From NCBI GenBank assembly GCA_041399205.1, contig JAWKTK010000012.1, positions 124,001 to 188,000 on the forward strand: a DNA stretch of 64,000 nucleotides, given 5' to 3'. The notes below the pieces were generated by a model. That model was not told the DNA's origin and ran no database searches. It worked only from the letters and a program-made list of their open reading frames with translations. Positions 36,448 to 45,443 of this stretch are shown one piece after another. The first letter of the stretch is position 1, and each line of letters opens with the position of its first letter. Position numbers and translations under genes: made by a program. This stretch comes from JAGQOZ01 sp041399205 (GTDB lineage: Bacteria; Planctomycetota; Planctomycetia; Pirellulales; Pirellulaceae).

Positions 36448-37857
36448 TTAAACCGCAATCTTCTCCGCGCCCACGTGATCGTACGCTCGCATCCCGTGTT
36501 CGCTGATATCCAATCCAGTGTGCTCTTCTTCCGCCGATACTCGTAGGAAGTTCATCGCTTTCATCACGGCGAACAGTGTGAACATGGTGGCGAACGACCA
36601 TGCACAGATAGAAGCCGTTCCAATCAATTGCGTCATGAAGTTGGTAGCACCACTTGCGAGATGCGTATTTGGCAAGATTCCGATGGCCATACAGCCCCAA
36701 ACACCACACAAGCCGTGAACTGGAAACGCACCAACGGGATCGTCAATCTTCAGTTTGTCTAGCACTACGACTCCCAGAATAATGATCACACCGGCAACCA
36801 AGCCGACAACTATCGACATCCATAGACTCATGCAATCGCAACAAGCAGTGATGCCCACCAAGCCGCCCAGGATACCGTTGAGTCCCATAGACAAGTCGGG
36901 CTTACCAAACATGATCCAGCTGATGACCGTTGCAATCAGACCGCCGGCTCCGGCAGCCAACGTTGTGGTGACGGCAATGTGCATTACCGCATCAATATCG
37001 GAAGTCGACTGGAACGCCAGCTGGCTGCCGGGATTAAAGCCGTACCAACCGAACCACAGAATGAATACACCCAACGCGGCGATCGGCAAACTGTGACCAG
37101 GCATCGGCATGCTCTTGCCATTCACGAACCGACCGACTCGTGGTCCCAGCACCAATGCTCCAGCCAACGCGGCGAAGCCACCAACACCGTGCACGACAGC
37201 GGATCCCGCGAAGTCTTGGAATCCCATTTCGTACAGCCAACCTTCACCCCATTTCCAATATCCGCTGATCGGATAGATAAAGGCGGTCAGCACAGCAGAG
37301 TACACCAAGTAAGCGGAAACTTTCATTCGACCAGCGACGGCACCGGAAACAATCGTGGCTGCCGTTGCGGCGAAAACCGCTTGGAACAACCAATCCACTT
37401 CGGGACTAAAGGTTCGATCTGGCTTGGCCACATACTTTTCCAATCCGACACCGCCAAATCCGAAGTACGGAGACGGAGCGGCACCTTCGTAGTTCCCTGG
37501 GTACATCAACCCAAAGCCAACGATGAAGAACAGAAGCACGCCAACACAGATGTCCATCGCGTTCTTGAACAAGATGTTTACAGTGTTCTTTTGAGCATTG
37601 AAGCCGGCTTCCACCATGGCAAAGCCCGCTTGCATAAAGAAAACTAAGATTGCTGCAATCAACAGCATCGCATTGTCTAATGCGTAGCCAACACCCAAAT
37701 CCGCTTCCGCTTCAACCACTTCCGTAGTTTCTGCGACAGTCGCTTCTGCCACAGCTTCGTCTTGAGCAAACATCACAGAAGAATTCAAACCAACGGGAAT
37801 CATTCCGAGCCCAAGGAGCAAGAGCACGCTCCACAGGCTTATTCGAAGCCTATTCAT
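36448..37857 (-). CDS. amtB: Ammonium transporter AmtB
   Basis: The 469-residue product has a cleavable signal sequence (to about FAQDE) and 11 helices of the Amt/Rh family. The pore histidines are present in AVVHGVGG and FPVHGLCGVWG, and the ammonium-binding FQAVFAATAATIVSG region is conserved. Amt moves ammonium into the cell. ATG 37857 is preferred over 37896 since it puts the signal peptide first. A sigma-54-like promoter at 37990-38005 suggests nitrogen control, though no glnK follows: the convergent neighbour is the UbiA gene beyond a strong hairpin. Confidence 0.92.
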   Translation of the reverse strand: MNRLRISLWSVLLLLGLGMIPVGLNSSVMFAQDEAVAEATVAETTEVVEAEADLGVGYALDNAMLLIAAILVFFMQAGFAMVEAGFNAQKNTVNILFKNAMDICVGVLLFFIVGFGLMYPGNYEGAAPSPYFGFGGVGLEKYVAKPDRTFSPEVDWLFQAVFAATAATIVSGAVAGRMKVSAYLVYSAVLTAFIYPISGYWKWGEGWLYEMGFQDFAGSAVVHGVGGFAALAGALVLGPRVGRFVNGKSMPMPGHSLPIAALGVFILWFGWYGFNPGSQLAFQSTSDIDAVMHIAVTTTLAAGAGGLIATVISWIMFGKPDLSMGLNGILGGLVGITACCDCMSLWMSIVVGLVAGVIIILGVVVLDKLKIDDPVGAFPVHGLCGVWGCMAIGILPNTHLASGATNFMTQLIGTASICAWSFATMFTLFAVMKAMNFLRVSAEEEHTGLDISEHGMRAYDHVGAEKIAV

Positions 37858-37989
37858 TTTTTCATTTCGCCTTATTGCAAGGTACAGAAGGATCAAAGCG
37901 TCAACTCAACGCTTTGTTCGTGCACCAGTCGGTCGATTGGGCCCTATCGACGTCCCGCCTGCGCACTTTTTCAACACGTGCACACCGTA

Positions 37990-38005
37990 AGCAGACGCTG
38001 TGCCA
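37990..38005 (-). promoter_or_regulatory. amtB: Candidate sigma-54 promoter of amtB
   Basis: On the minus strand the sequence is TGGCACAGCGTCTGCT, compared with the sigma-54 consensus TGGCAC-N5-TTGCW. The -24 element matches in all six bases and the -12 element has one mismatch (C for T). It lies about 133 bases upstream of the amtB start. Sigma-54 control of ammonium transporters is well established in other bacteria. Confidence 0.5.
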
Positions 38006-38232
38006 CGGTTGCCCTGCTAAGCCAAACCTGAACAAAAAAAGAAAACGCAAAGCGTTTCAGGAAAACAACTTAGGGCGATTATCGTAACCTGCGTTTTTTC
38101 GTCGATTCGGTGGCTGCGGGAACCAGGCTGCTTAAGCGAGCAGCATAGAAGGTTGCGTCTGCATGCAATCGCACTTTCCGTCCCACTTGATTCGCGATGG
38201 ACGGCCGCCGACCGATGTGCCCACAACTTGGC

Positions 38233-38270
38233 CAAAAGAAAAAGGGCCTTGGACCGAAGTCCAAAGCCCT
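38233..38270 (-). terminator. Rho-independent terminator of the first porin gene
   Basis: On the minus strand the arms AGGGCTTTGGAC and GTCCAAGGCCCT form a near-perfect 12-pair stem with loop TTCG (one mismatch), followed by TTTTTCTTTT. It lies 36 bases after the stop codon. Confidence 0.85.
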
Positions 38271-38305
38271 GGGAGACCAAAGATTGGCAGTAATTTCTAC
38301 CGACC

Positions 38306-39781
38306 CTAGAAGGTCAAGATCGCGTCGACAGCAAAGATCGTTTCTTCGTAGCCCAAGGCCGGCGACCAATCGTAGCGAACTTCCGGTCGGAAGATCAAAT
38401 TGGCGTCGGGGCGAATGTTCGCACCAAAGGTTGCCGCGTAGTACGAATGCGAACCCGTGGCAGGCAACGCTCCGCCATGAGGAGCATATCCGGTGAGCGA
38501 ATCACCCTTCCACCATTCCAAACGCGTGCCCAAGCCCAGGCAATCGTTGACGGAATACAGGAAGTATTGATTGATGCCCACGTTGTCTTCGCCCGTCGCG
38601 TCAACTCGCACCAAGTCGCTTTGCAGGACGTAGTTCACGTTGTCAGTCAGTTGAGTGTCCAGCACCATGCTGTGCGAATATCCGTCGTCACCTCGCCATC
38701 CGAAGTTGCCGGCGGTCGAAATATACGTGAAGGTTACATCGTCAGACAAAGTCGCACTGAAACCACCCAAGAAGCTGCTGCCGTCGTTGAACTGGTCAAA
38801 GCCAGTGTCCCAGCCCAGTGTCCAACCCGCGTATACTTCCAGGTTGTCGCTAACCGAGTACGAACCGATCACACCGGTATGCGTAAATGGTTCGCTATTG
38901 AACATGGTCATGGCGTGGCTGTAGAAGAAGTTGTCCGGAGCGGTAACTACTTCGTAACCAACCAGTGTATAAAAGTGACCAGCTTTCACCGACCAGCCAT
39001 CGCCGGCCAATTCGCCGTACAGCTGAGGAATTGCCCAGCCGTAAACGCCGTGATCAAAACCATTTTGGAAGTCCCATTCGCCGGGATCATTTCCGAACGC
39101 CTGAGTATCATCGGCATCAACACCGTACATGAAGTCCGCTCGGAATCCCCAGTCGATGTTTCCACAGGTGGGATCCGCCAATTTTTCCAGGAACATCCAC
39201 GCCTGAGTCACGTTGATTCGGTCGGGAACGTCCAGAAACATGTCATTGGCGTCTGTGGCATATCCCATCGCGAACCAACCGCCAATATTGAGCGGAGAAC
39301 ATTCGCTGAGCACCTGAGACTTGAGCGTCCAGGCATCGCCTAGACAGCAATCGCCGACCAAGCCACCCAGATCTAGGCCCAGCGAACCGCAACCGCAACC
39401 TGTGTTGCAGCCGCATGACGAACAAGCAGGCGCCGCGTAAGTGGGGCCGCATGTTTGGCAGCTCGAATCAACCGGCGCGCTTGCCATTGGGGCAGCTTGG
39501 TGATAAACGGGTGCTGCGGAGTCGGTGTGGGCGGCCGTGACTCCGTGCGAGCCTTCACCTACGGATTCTTCGACAATGGACGATGTCGCTTCGTCCGCAT
39601 TTCCTTCGACTACTTCTGCTACGGCGTCGCTAGGTGAAGCGATGTCGTCCTGCAAATAGTGGTTGTAGTCAAACGCCGTCGGTCGAACCGACAACGGCTG
39701 ACGTAGTCCTTGGGCCATTGCGTTGTTGGCAAACATTCCGCCAGCAATGGCGCAGGCATAAATCCATGCCGTGCATTTCAT
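38306..39781 (-). CDS. Outer-membrane beta-barrel porin, BBP2/OmpL-like
   Basis: The 491-residue product begins at ATG 39781, behind GGGAG, with a signal peptide (to NNAMA). Residues 25-105 are disordered, followed by a cysteine-rich stretch (CQTCGPTYAAPACSSCG and CNTGCGCG). From about 150 a beta-barrel follows, with alternating aromatic and acidic residues such as GGWFAMGYATDAND, YGVDADDTQAFGNDPGEWD, VKAGHFYTLVGYEV and GTRLEWWKG, and the last strand ends in Phe (IFAVDAILTF), the classic outer-membrane signal. It shares long blocks with the next gene. The family is a porin (beta-barrel porin-2) of unknown substrate; nearby amtB hints at nitrogen uptake, which is not proven. Confidence 0.8.
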   Translation of the reverse strand: MKCTAWIYACAIAGGMFANNAMAQGLRQPLSVRPTAFDYNHYLQDDIASPSDAVAEVVEGNADEATSSIVEESVGEGSHGVTAAHTDSAAPVYHQAAPMASAPVDSSCQTCGPTYAAPACSSCGCNTGCGCGSLGLDLGGLVGDCCLGDAWTLKSQVLSECSPLNIGGWFAMGYATDANDMFLDVPDRINVTQAWMFLEKLADPTCGNIDWGFRADFMYGVDADDTQAFGNDPGEWDFQNGFDHGVYGWAIPQLYGELAGDGWSVKAGHFYTLVGYEVVTAPDNFFYSHAMTMFNSEPFTHTGVIGSYSVSDNLEVYAGWTLGWDTGFDQFNDGSSFLGGFSATLSDDVTFTYISTAGNFGWRGDDGYSHSMVLDTQLTDNVNYVLQSDLVRVDATGEDNVGINQYFLYSVNDCLGLGTRLEWWKGDSLTGYAPHGGALPATGSHSYYAATFGANIRPDANLIFRPEVRYDWSPALGYEETIFAVDAILTF

Positions 39782-40233
39782 TGTTCGTAACTCCCAATCC
39801 TTGGAAACTAGCGAGAAAGACAGCGTGACGACCACACTGTCGTGGAGGGTCAAAAAAGGTGTGACATTCGAGGTAGGTAGGTCAGGTGGGAAACTCGCAT
39901 TCTTGCGAACTCGAGTTTGTAACAATTTCATCGGTGTGACATCGTATGGAAATTGAAAGGAATAACCCGCGCACATCGGTAAATGCAGTGAATTTCGCTC
40001 TCGTTTGAGAAACCTTTCTGGTTGCTCCAGTTAAGCTGCCTCGCGCTGGGGTCCGGTGATTTCTTTTCTTCGTATACAACCTTTTCTTCGTATACAGCCT
40101 GATGGAAAATTGTTCGCATTAGCGGCAACCGCACCATTTCGCTGGGAGCACCAAGTTTCTTCGTCGAGACGCACTCGGTAGACGCTTGACGTGTCCAGCG
40201 ATTCTGGAGCACGGAGAACCGTGATTGAAATGA
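39782..40233. other. Intergenic region between the two porin genes, 452 bases
   Basis: No gene is supported. It contains an 18-base tandem repeat at 40063-40098, and the terminator of the second porin gene begins at its end. The promoter of the first porin gene must lie here. Confidence 0.5.
40063..40098. repeat. 18-base tandem direct repeat containing GTATAC
   Basis: CTTTTCTTCGTATACAAC at 40063-40080 is followed without a gap by CTTTTCTTCGTATACAGC at 40081-40098, one mismatch in 18. Each unit carries the palindrome GTATAC, so the pair could be two adjacent binding sites upstream of the first porin gene. Confidence 0.7.
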
Positions 40234-40264
40234 AACAAGGCAGCTCGCTACGAGCTGCCTTGTT
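40221..40264 (-). terminator. Rho-independent terminator of the second porin gene
   Basis: AACAAGGCAGCTCG at 40234-40247 pairs perfectly with CGAGCTGCCTTGTT at 40251-40264 around a three-base loop. On the minus strand it is followed by TTTCATTTC. It lies 39 bases after the stop of the gene ending at 40304. Confidence 0.85.
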
Positions 40265-40303
40265 GAGTTACGAATACCGATGGCAGTGATAGATTGACTG
40301 AAA

Positions 40304-41563
40304 TCAGAACGTTACGATCGCGTCAATTCCGAATACAGTTTGATCTATATCCGTGGCAGGCGACCAATTATGTCGCACTTCCGGACGAAAAACCAAATTC
40401 CCCGCAGGACGCACATTCGCTCCGAACGAGGCGGCGTAACAGGAAAAACTGCCGTTTGCCGGAAGATTTGCTGCGAATGGGCTAAACCCGGTAACATTGT
40501 CTGCCTTCCACCATTCCAACCGAGCACCCAAGCCTAAACAGTCGTTTACGGTGTAAAGGAAATATTGATTGATCCCGACGTTGTCTTCGCCTGTCGAATC
40601 GACGCGGAGCACATCACTCTGTAACACGTAGTTCAACTTTTCGGTCAAAGTTGTATCAACCACGATACTATGCGAATACGCACTGTCACCTCGCCAGCCG
40701 AAATCCCCGGCCGTCAAAATATACGTAAATGTTACGTCTTCACTGATCGTTGAACTAAAGCCGCCCAAGAAGCTAGAGCCATTGCCTAGCTGGTCAAAAC
40801 CGGTATCCCAACCCAATGTCCAGCCGGCGTAAACCTCAAGGTCTTCCGCCGCAGCATAGGTGGCCAAGACGCCCGTGTGGGTAAAGGGTTCGGAGTTGTA
40901 CATCGTCATGGCATGGCTATAGAAGAAATTATCAGGAGCCGTGACTACCTCATATCCCACCAAGGTGTAAAAATGCCCGGCTTTGATTGAAAGCTCCTGG
41001 CCGGCAATTTCAAAATACGCTTGCGGTAGTGCCCAGCCGTAGATGCCATGATCCCAACCGTTGGCAAAATCCCATTCGCCGGGATTATTGCCAAATGCTT
41101 GCGTGTCCGCAGCGTCAACGCCGTACATCATGTCCACTCGATAGCCATAGTCGACACAATTGGCTTCGGTATCGACCGCCTTCTCTAGGTACAACCACGC
41201 CTGGTGTACGTTCAGTCGGTCGGCGTGCTGGTTGAACAATCCATTGTCTTCGGAATGATAGCCTGCGGATATCCAGCCTCCAACGCTAAGGCAACTTTCT
41301 TCGCCCAACAAGACATCGGACAAGGACCATCCGTCACCGAGTTCGCAAGCTGAAGGGCATGAAGAACAGGTCACCGGTTCGCAATTCACTGGAACCGGAA
41401 CCGTGCAGTCAACTGGAAAAACAGTCGCTGGCGTGTTGACCGGAACCACCGCCTGGGCGCGCTGTACGACGGGTGCCGCTGCCAGACCTGATTGGGCGAA
41501 CAAGGAAACAGGAAAGAATAATACGGATGCGGCTAGCGAACCGCAAAGACGAATCGTTTTCAT
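40304..41563 (-). CDS. Outer-membrane beta-barrel porin, BBP2/OmpL-like (tandem paralogue)
   Basis: The 419-residue product starts at ATG 41563 (or 41572, closer to GGAGC) with a signal peptide ending LFAQSG. A short Cys-containing stretch (CEPVTCSSCPSACELG) precedes the barrel. It shares nearly identical segments with the porin at 38306, for example AGHFYTLVGYEVVTAPDNFF, YAGWTLGWDTGFDQ and the end VNDCLGLGARLEWWK, and it also ends in Phe (IDAIVTF). The two are clearly tandem duplicates; each has its own terminator and probably its own promoter. The shorter N-terminal region is the main difference. The solute is unknown. Confidence 0.8.
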   Translation of the reverse strand: MKTIRLCGSLAASVLFFPVSLFAQSGLAAAPVVQRAQAVVPVNTPATVFPVDCTVPVPVNCEPVTCSSCPSACELGDGWSLSDVLLGEESCLSVGGWISAGYHSEDNGLFNQHADRLNVHQAWLYLEKAVDTEANCVDYGYRVDMMYGVDAADTQAFGNNPGEWDFANGWDHGIYGWALPQAYFEIAGQELSIKAGHFYTLVGYEVVTAPDNFFYSHAMTMYNSEPFTHTGVLATYAAAEDLEVYAGWTLGWDTGFDQLGNGSSFLGGFSSTISEDVTFTYILTAGDFGWRGDSAYSHSIVVDTTLTEKLNYVLQSDVLRVDSTGEDNVGINQYFLYTVNDCLGLGARLEWWKADNVTGFSPFAANLPANGSFSCYAASFGANVRPAGNLVFRPEVRHNWSPATDIDQTVFGIDAIVTF

Positions 41564-41858
41564 CGAAAGCATTAGCTCCGGCAGAGGCGCAGGACGACAG
41601 CTGCAGAATTGCAGACCAGAAGACTGTCCTCGACACAATTTCAGTTTCGAATCGGGCACTGCAAAGAAACTCCGACTCACGCTCCGCCTGCTTCTTCAGA
41701 TCGACGCGAATATCCGTTGGATTCACCAGGAATGCCAAAATCTGCACATCCCATTCGCCCGTTACAGCGGATTTTGGTAAACGGTAGCGGTTATGATTTT
41801 TGTTTCGAGCCGAGAGTGGTTTGAATGCTAGCGAATCGCAATTGGATTTGCCCTAAAG
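41564..41858. other. Intergenic region between second porin and ftsY, 295 bases
   Basis: No gene is supported. An imperfect hairpin, CAAAATCTGC at 41736-41745 with GCGGATTTTG at 41767-41776 (one mismatch), may end ftsY transcription on the minus strand. The porin promoter must lie between it and 41572. Confidence 0.4.
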
Positions 41859-42842
41859 CTATGTTGCAAACAGCGCGTTCACAAATTCTTGAGGATTGAA
41901 CAGCGCGAAATCTTCTGGCTGTTCGCCCAGGCCAATGTAGCGAACTGGGATTTCGAATTGCTGTCGAATGGGAATGACCACGCCGCCCTTGGCCGTGCCG
42001 TCCAGTTTGGCCAAGACGATGCCAGTACATTGCACCGCGTCCGAAAACCCTTTGGCTTGGCTCAGGCCATTCTGTCCTGCCGTGGCATCCAGAACCAGAA
42101 TAACGTCGTGCGGCGCGTCCGGGATCTGCTTCGCGATGACTCGGCGAATCTTGGTCAGCTGGTCCATCAGGTTGACTTGTGTCTGCAGTCTGCCGGCCGT
42201 GTCAATGATGCAAACGTCGGCGGCTACTTCGATTGCTCGCGCAACGGCGCGGTGCGCTACGCTGGCCGGGTCACTGCCAGGTTCGGCTCGAACAAAATCC
42301 GCGCCCAGTCGTTCGGCCCAAATTCCCAATTGCTCCACGGCCGCCGCACGAAACGTATCTCCCGCGCCCAGCACCACCGACTTGCCTTGATCGATAAAAT
42401 GCTTGGTCAGTTTGGCAATGGACGTCGTTTTGCCAGAACCGTTCACTCCCACCACCATGACAACGGTAGGCCCGGAATCCACCAATTGAATTGGCTGTTC
42501 CTCTTGCTCCATCAGCTGCAGCAACTTGGCTTTGACTTGCGCCAACACGTCCTCCATTTGCACTTTGCGACCGCGAAATTCGCTTTGAATCGATTCGCGA
42601 ATTTCTTTGGCTGGGCCTGTGCCCATATCGGTACGAATCAGCAAAGCGAAAAGGCGATTCAGGAATTCGTCGTCAACCAGCTGCCCGTCTGCTTTGAACA
42701 AGTCTCGAATGTCCGTATTCAAAACGTCCGAAGTTCGCTTTAGGCCTTGGCGAAAACGCGCGAACAGGCTTTTTCCTTCTTTACTGTCACCGGTGCCGGC
42801 GGAGCTTTCCTGTCCAGACTTTTTGAATCCGAAAAGACTCAT
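41859..42842 (-). CDS. ftsY: Signal recognition particle receptor FtsY
   Basis: The 327-residue GTPase has the SRP-type NG domain. Its motifs are GVNGSGKTTSIAKL (G1), the DTFRAAAVEQL segment, IDTAGRLQ (G3), TKLDGTAKGG-like LAKLDGTAKGG (G4/G5 region) and the GLGEQPEDF ending. It pairs with Ffh at the membrane for co-translational targeting. The acidic A domain is short (about 25 residues), so targeting may rely on the amphipathic N-helix. It starts at ATG 42842, 61 bases after nusB, and appears to be the last gene of the rho-ribH-nusB-ftsY group. Confidence 0.93.
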   Translation of the reverse strand: MSLFGFKKSGQESSAGTGDSKEGKSLFARFRQGLKRTSDVLNTDIRDLFKADGQLVDDEFLNRLFALLIRTDMGTGPAKEIRESIQSEFRGRKVQMEDVLAQVKAKLLQLMEQEEQPIQLVDSGPTVVMVVGVNGSGKTTSIAKLTKHFIDQGKSVVLGAGDTFRAAAVEQLGIWAERLGADFVRAEPGSDPASVAHRAVARAIEVAADVCIIDTAGRLQTQVNLMDQLTKIRRVIAKQIPDAPHDVILVLDATAGQNGLSQAKGFSDAVQCTGIVLAKLDGTAKGGVVIPIRQQFEIPVRYIGLGEQPEDFALFNPQEFVNALFAT

Positions 42843-42903
42843 CGATCAACTTCCCTTGGCTACGCGAACGGGTCGTCCGCCTGACTTGGCGAACTTCCAA
42901 GTG

Positions 42904-43314
42904 TTATGTTTTTTTCTTATCGGGCTGTAGTGAATCCAAAATACCGTTCACAAACTGGGCGGACTGCTTGGAACCATAGCGTTTGGCTAATTCCACCGCT
43001 TCGTTAATGACCACTCGATTCGGCGTGTCCGTAAACAGGATTTCGAAGGCAGCCATGCGTAACAAATTTCGGTCCGTAGCCGCCATCCGGTTTAAGCTCC
43101 AATTACTGGCTCGACTGGTCAGCATTTCGTCCAATTCTGGGCGATTGCGGCGAGTTCCAGAAAGGAGCGAATTCGCAAACTCAATGATCTCTTTGTTATT
43201 ATGCAATCGCTTTCGAAGAAATTCGTCGGTCGATTGTAGACTGTGCCCTGGATTCAAGTCGTCTTGATATAGAACCTGAAGAACGACTTCTCGAGCTCGA
43301 CTGCGGCGGGACAT
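42904..43314 (-). CDS. nusB: Transcription antitermination factor NusB
   Basis: The 136-residue helical protein starts with SRRSRAREVVLQVLYQDD and carries the core NWSLNRMAATDRNLLRMAAFEIL and the end NRVVINEAVELAKRYGSKQSAQFVNGILD, all typical of NusB. It binds boxA RNA with NusE (S10) in rRNA antitermination. ATG 43314 is preferred over 43338. Placement after ribH is the common ribH-nusB order, known in many bacteria. Confidence 0.94.
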   Translation of the reverse strand: MSRRSRAREVVLQVLYQDDLNPGHSLQSTDEFLRKRLHNNKEIIEFANSLLSGTRRNRPELDEMLTSRASNWSLNRMAATDRNLLRMAAFEILFTDTPNRVVINEAVELAKRYGSKQSAQFVNGILDSLQPDKKKT

Positions 43315-43428
43315 TATGGCGATTGACTCATATAACAAGGACGACGCAAAGCAATGCTACAAGGTTATCGCCTGATCGTGCTTTAGGGAACCGGCGACTT
43401 AGAAAGAGCAAAAATCCTGACCAGAAGA

Positions 43429-43896
43429 TCAACGCGGCAACTTGCGCATCAGATCCACCATTTCCAAGGCGGCTGACGCGCATTCTTCTCCTTTATTACC
43501 GACGTTGCCCCCACTGCGGTGAATCGCCTGCTCCAGGCTATTGCACGTCAGAAGCCCAAACAGCACCGGAAGTTCCAATTCGACCGCTAAATTTCCCAGC
43601 GAAAGGCTGACCTGCGTATTGATGTGTTGGTCATGTGTTGTTTCGCCACGAATTACCGCTCCCAGACAGATAATGGCGTCGAATTGGGAACTCTTGGCCA
43701 GACGAGCTGCTGCGACAGGAATTTCCCACGCGCCCGGCACCCACGCGATAGTCAGATTGCGGTCTGGAACTCCGTGTTCCCCAAAGGTGCGTAGCGCACC
43801 ATCTAACAGGTTTCTGGTGATCGATTCGTTGTAACGAGCGACCACAATGGCGTACTTGCCTTTGCTTGTCAATTCGCCGCGAACTTCCAATGCCAT
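43429..43896 (-). CDS. ribH: 6,7-dimethyl-8-ribityllumazine synthase
   Basis: The 155-residue product has the lumazine synthase motifs VVARYNESIT, WVPGAWEIPVAA, ICLGAVIRGETTHDQHI (active-site His in the HDQ part) and PVLFGLLTCNSLEQA. The enzyme makes the riboflavin precursor from ribitylaminouracil and dihydroxybutanone phosphate and forms pentamers or 60-mers. It lies 16 bases after the rho stop and 114 before nusB on the same strand, so rho, ribH and nusB are probably in one operon. Confidence 0.95.
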   Translation of the reverse strand: MALEVRGELTSKGKYAIVVARYNESITRNLLDGALRTFGEHGVPDRNLTIAWVPGAWEIPVAAARLAKSSQFDAIICLGAVIRGETTHDQHINTQVSLSLGNLAVELELPVLFGLLTCNSLEQAIHRSGGNVGNKGEECASAALEMVDLMRKLPR

Positions 43897-43912
43897 GTTT
43901 GCGGTAACCTTC

Positions 43913-45370
43913 CTATTTCTTGTTCAATCCCATCAGAAATTCTGCGTTCGTCTTAGTTTTTCGCAATCGCGAAACCAAGAACTCCATAGCATCCGGTGGA
44001 TTCATTTCGCTCAACACACGACGCATGATCACCACGCACCGATGCTCTTCCGGATCCATTAACATTTCTTCGCGCCTGGTTCCGCTCCGATTAATATCAA
44101 TCGCCGGCCAGACACGTCGGTCCACCAATTTTCTATCCAGGACAACTTCTAGATTGCCAGTCCCTTTGAATTCCTCAAAGATCACCTCGTCCATCTTGCT
44201 GCCGGTGTCAATCAACGCCGTTGCCAGAATGGTCAGCGAACCGCCTTCTTCCACTTTTCTGGCCGAACCGAAAAATCGCTTGGGACGCTGCATGGCGTTG
44301 GCATCCAGACCACCAGACAAGATTTTACCGGATTGAGGACATTCGGAATTCCACGCGCGAGCTAACCGAGTGATCGAATCCAAGAAGATGACCACATCGT
44401 AGCCATATTCGACCATCCGCTTGGCCTTTTCAATCACCATCTCGGCCACCTGAACGTGCCGCGTGGCAGGTTCGTCAAACGTGCTGCTGACCACTTCGCA
44501 ATTCGGCCCTTTGACTTGCCGTTCCATGTCGGTCACTTCCTCTGGGCGTTCGTCGATCAACAGCATGATGACGTACGCTTCCGGAAAATTGGTCAGCACG
44601 GACTTGGCCATTTTTTGCATCAGCATCGTCTTGCCCGCTCGAGGTGGACTGACAATCAAACCGCGTTGACCAAACCCAATAGGGACCACCATATCGATCA
44701 CGCGGCCCTCAACGGAATCCGCATCGGTCTCCATGGTGATTCGCTGATTGGGATGCAATGGCGTCAGGTCGTCGAAGACAACCTTTTGCGAAAGTAGATT
44801 TGGATCTTGATAGTTAATCGCTTCCACTCGTAGTAAAGCGAAATAGCGTTCGTTTTCTTTGGGTGGACGAATTTGCCCGGAAACGGTCACGCCCGTCTTC
44901 AAGCCAAATCTGCGAATCTGGCTGGGCGAAACGTAAATATCGTCCGGACAGGAAAGATAGTGATAGTCCGGGCTCCGCAGAAAACCAAAATCCGTCCGGC
45001 AAGATCTCCAGCGTGCCTTCGCCGTACATCAAGCCGTTCATTTTGACGCGTTCTTTCAGGATTCGAAAAATCAAATCCTGCTTCTTCATACCCAACACGT
45101 CGGTGACGTTGTCTTTCCAGGCTTCTTCGATCAGCTGTGCCATGCTCATCTTTTGGAGTTCGGCGATGGACTTCTCCTGCTTCACTTTTTCGTATCGATC
45201 CGGAGAATCTCCTTCGAGCGAAGTTGCATTGACCAGTTCTTCCGCCAACGACACCGGTTCGGAATCATCTTGATTGGAATGACCGTCTCGGTTGTCTCGA
45301 GAATTGTTGTTGCGACGACGGTTCGCTTGGACGGGCCAGAGCGAGCTTTACCACTCTTGGTATCAGACAT
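43913..45370 (-). CDS. rho: Transcription termination factor Rho (frame interrupted twice)
   Basis: Three frames make one protein of about 485 residues. ATG 45370 (behind GGAGC) starts SDTKSGKARSGPSK; a break near 45327 leads to an Arg/Asn-rich part (ANRRRNNNSRDNR) and a helical Rho-N domain. A second break in a run of A at 44987-44990 (minus-strand TTTT where TTT would fit) separates EILPDGF from FLRSPDYHYLSCPDD, the RNA-binding cold-shock-like domain. The ATPase domain is intact: Walker A PPRAGKTMLM, LLIDERPEEVTD, EPATRHVQVAE, LDSITRLARAWN and the R-loop NINRSGTRREE-like DINRSGTRREE. Both breaks are single-base homopolymer changes in an essential gene, so they are most likely sequence errors. 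Confidence 0.85.
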
Positions 45371-45443
45371 GACATGCTCCGCAGGAAAGACGAGATGAAC
45401 GAACGCGCTGATGGCGTTCAGGGAGGGGAGGAAGGGACAAGGC

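Larger units (their letters stand above)
37858..38305. other. Intergenic region between amtB and first porin gene, 448 bases
   Basis: No gene is supported. It holds the candidate sigma-54 promoter of amtB (37990-38005) and the terminator of the porin gene (38233-38270). Confidence 0.5.

Noticed and set aside
41889..42743. 284-residue open frame antisense to ftsY
   Set aside because: ftsY on the other strand is a certain gene; the antisense frame has unusual His/Arg/Gln composition and no domain.
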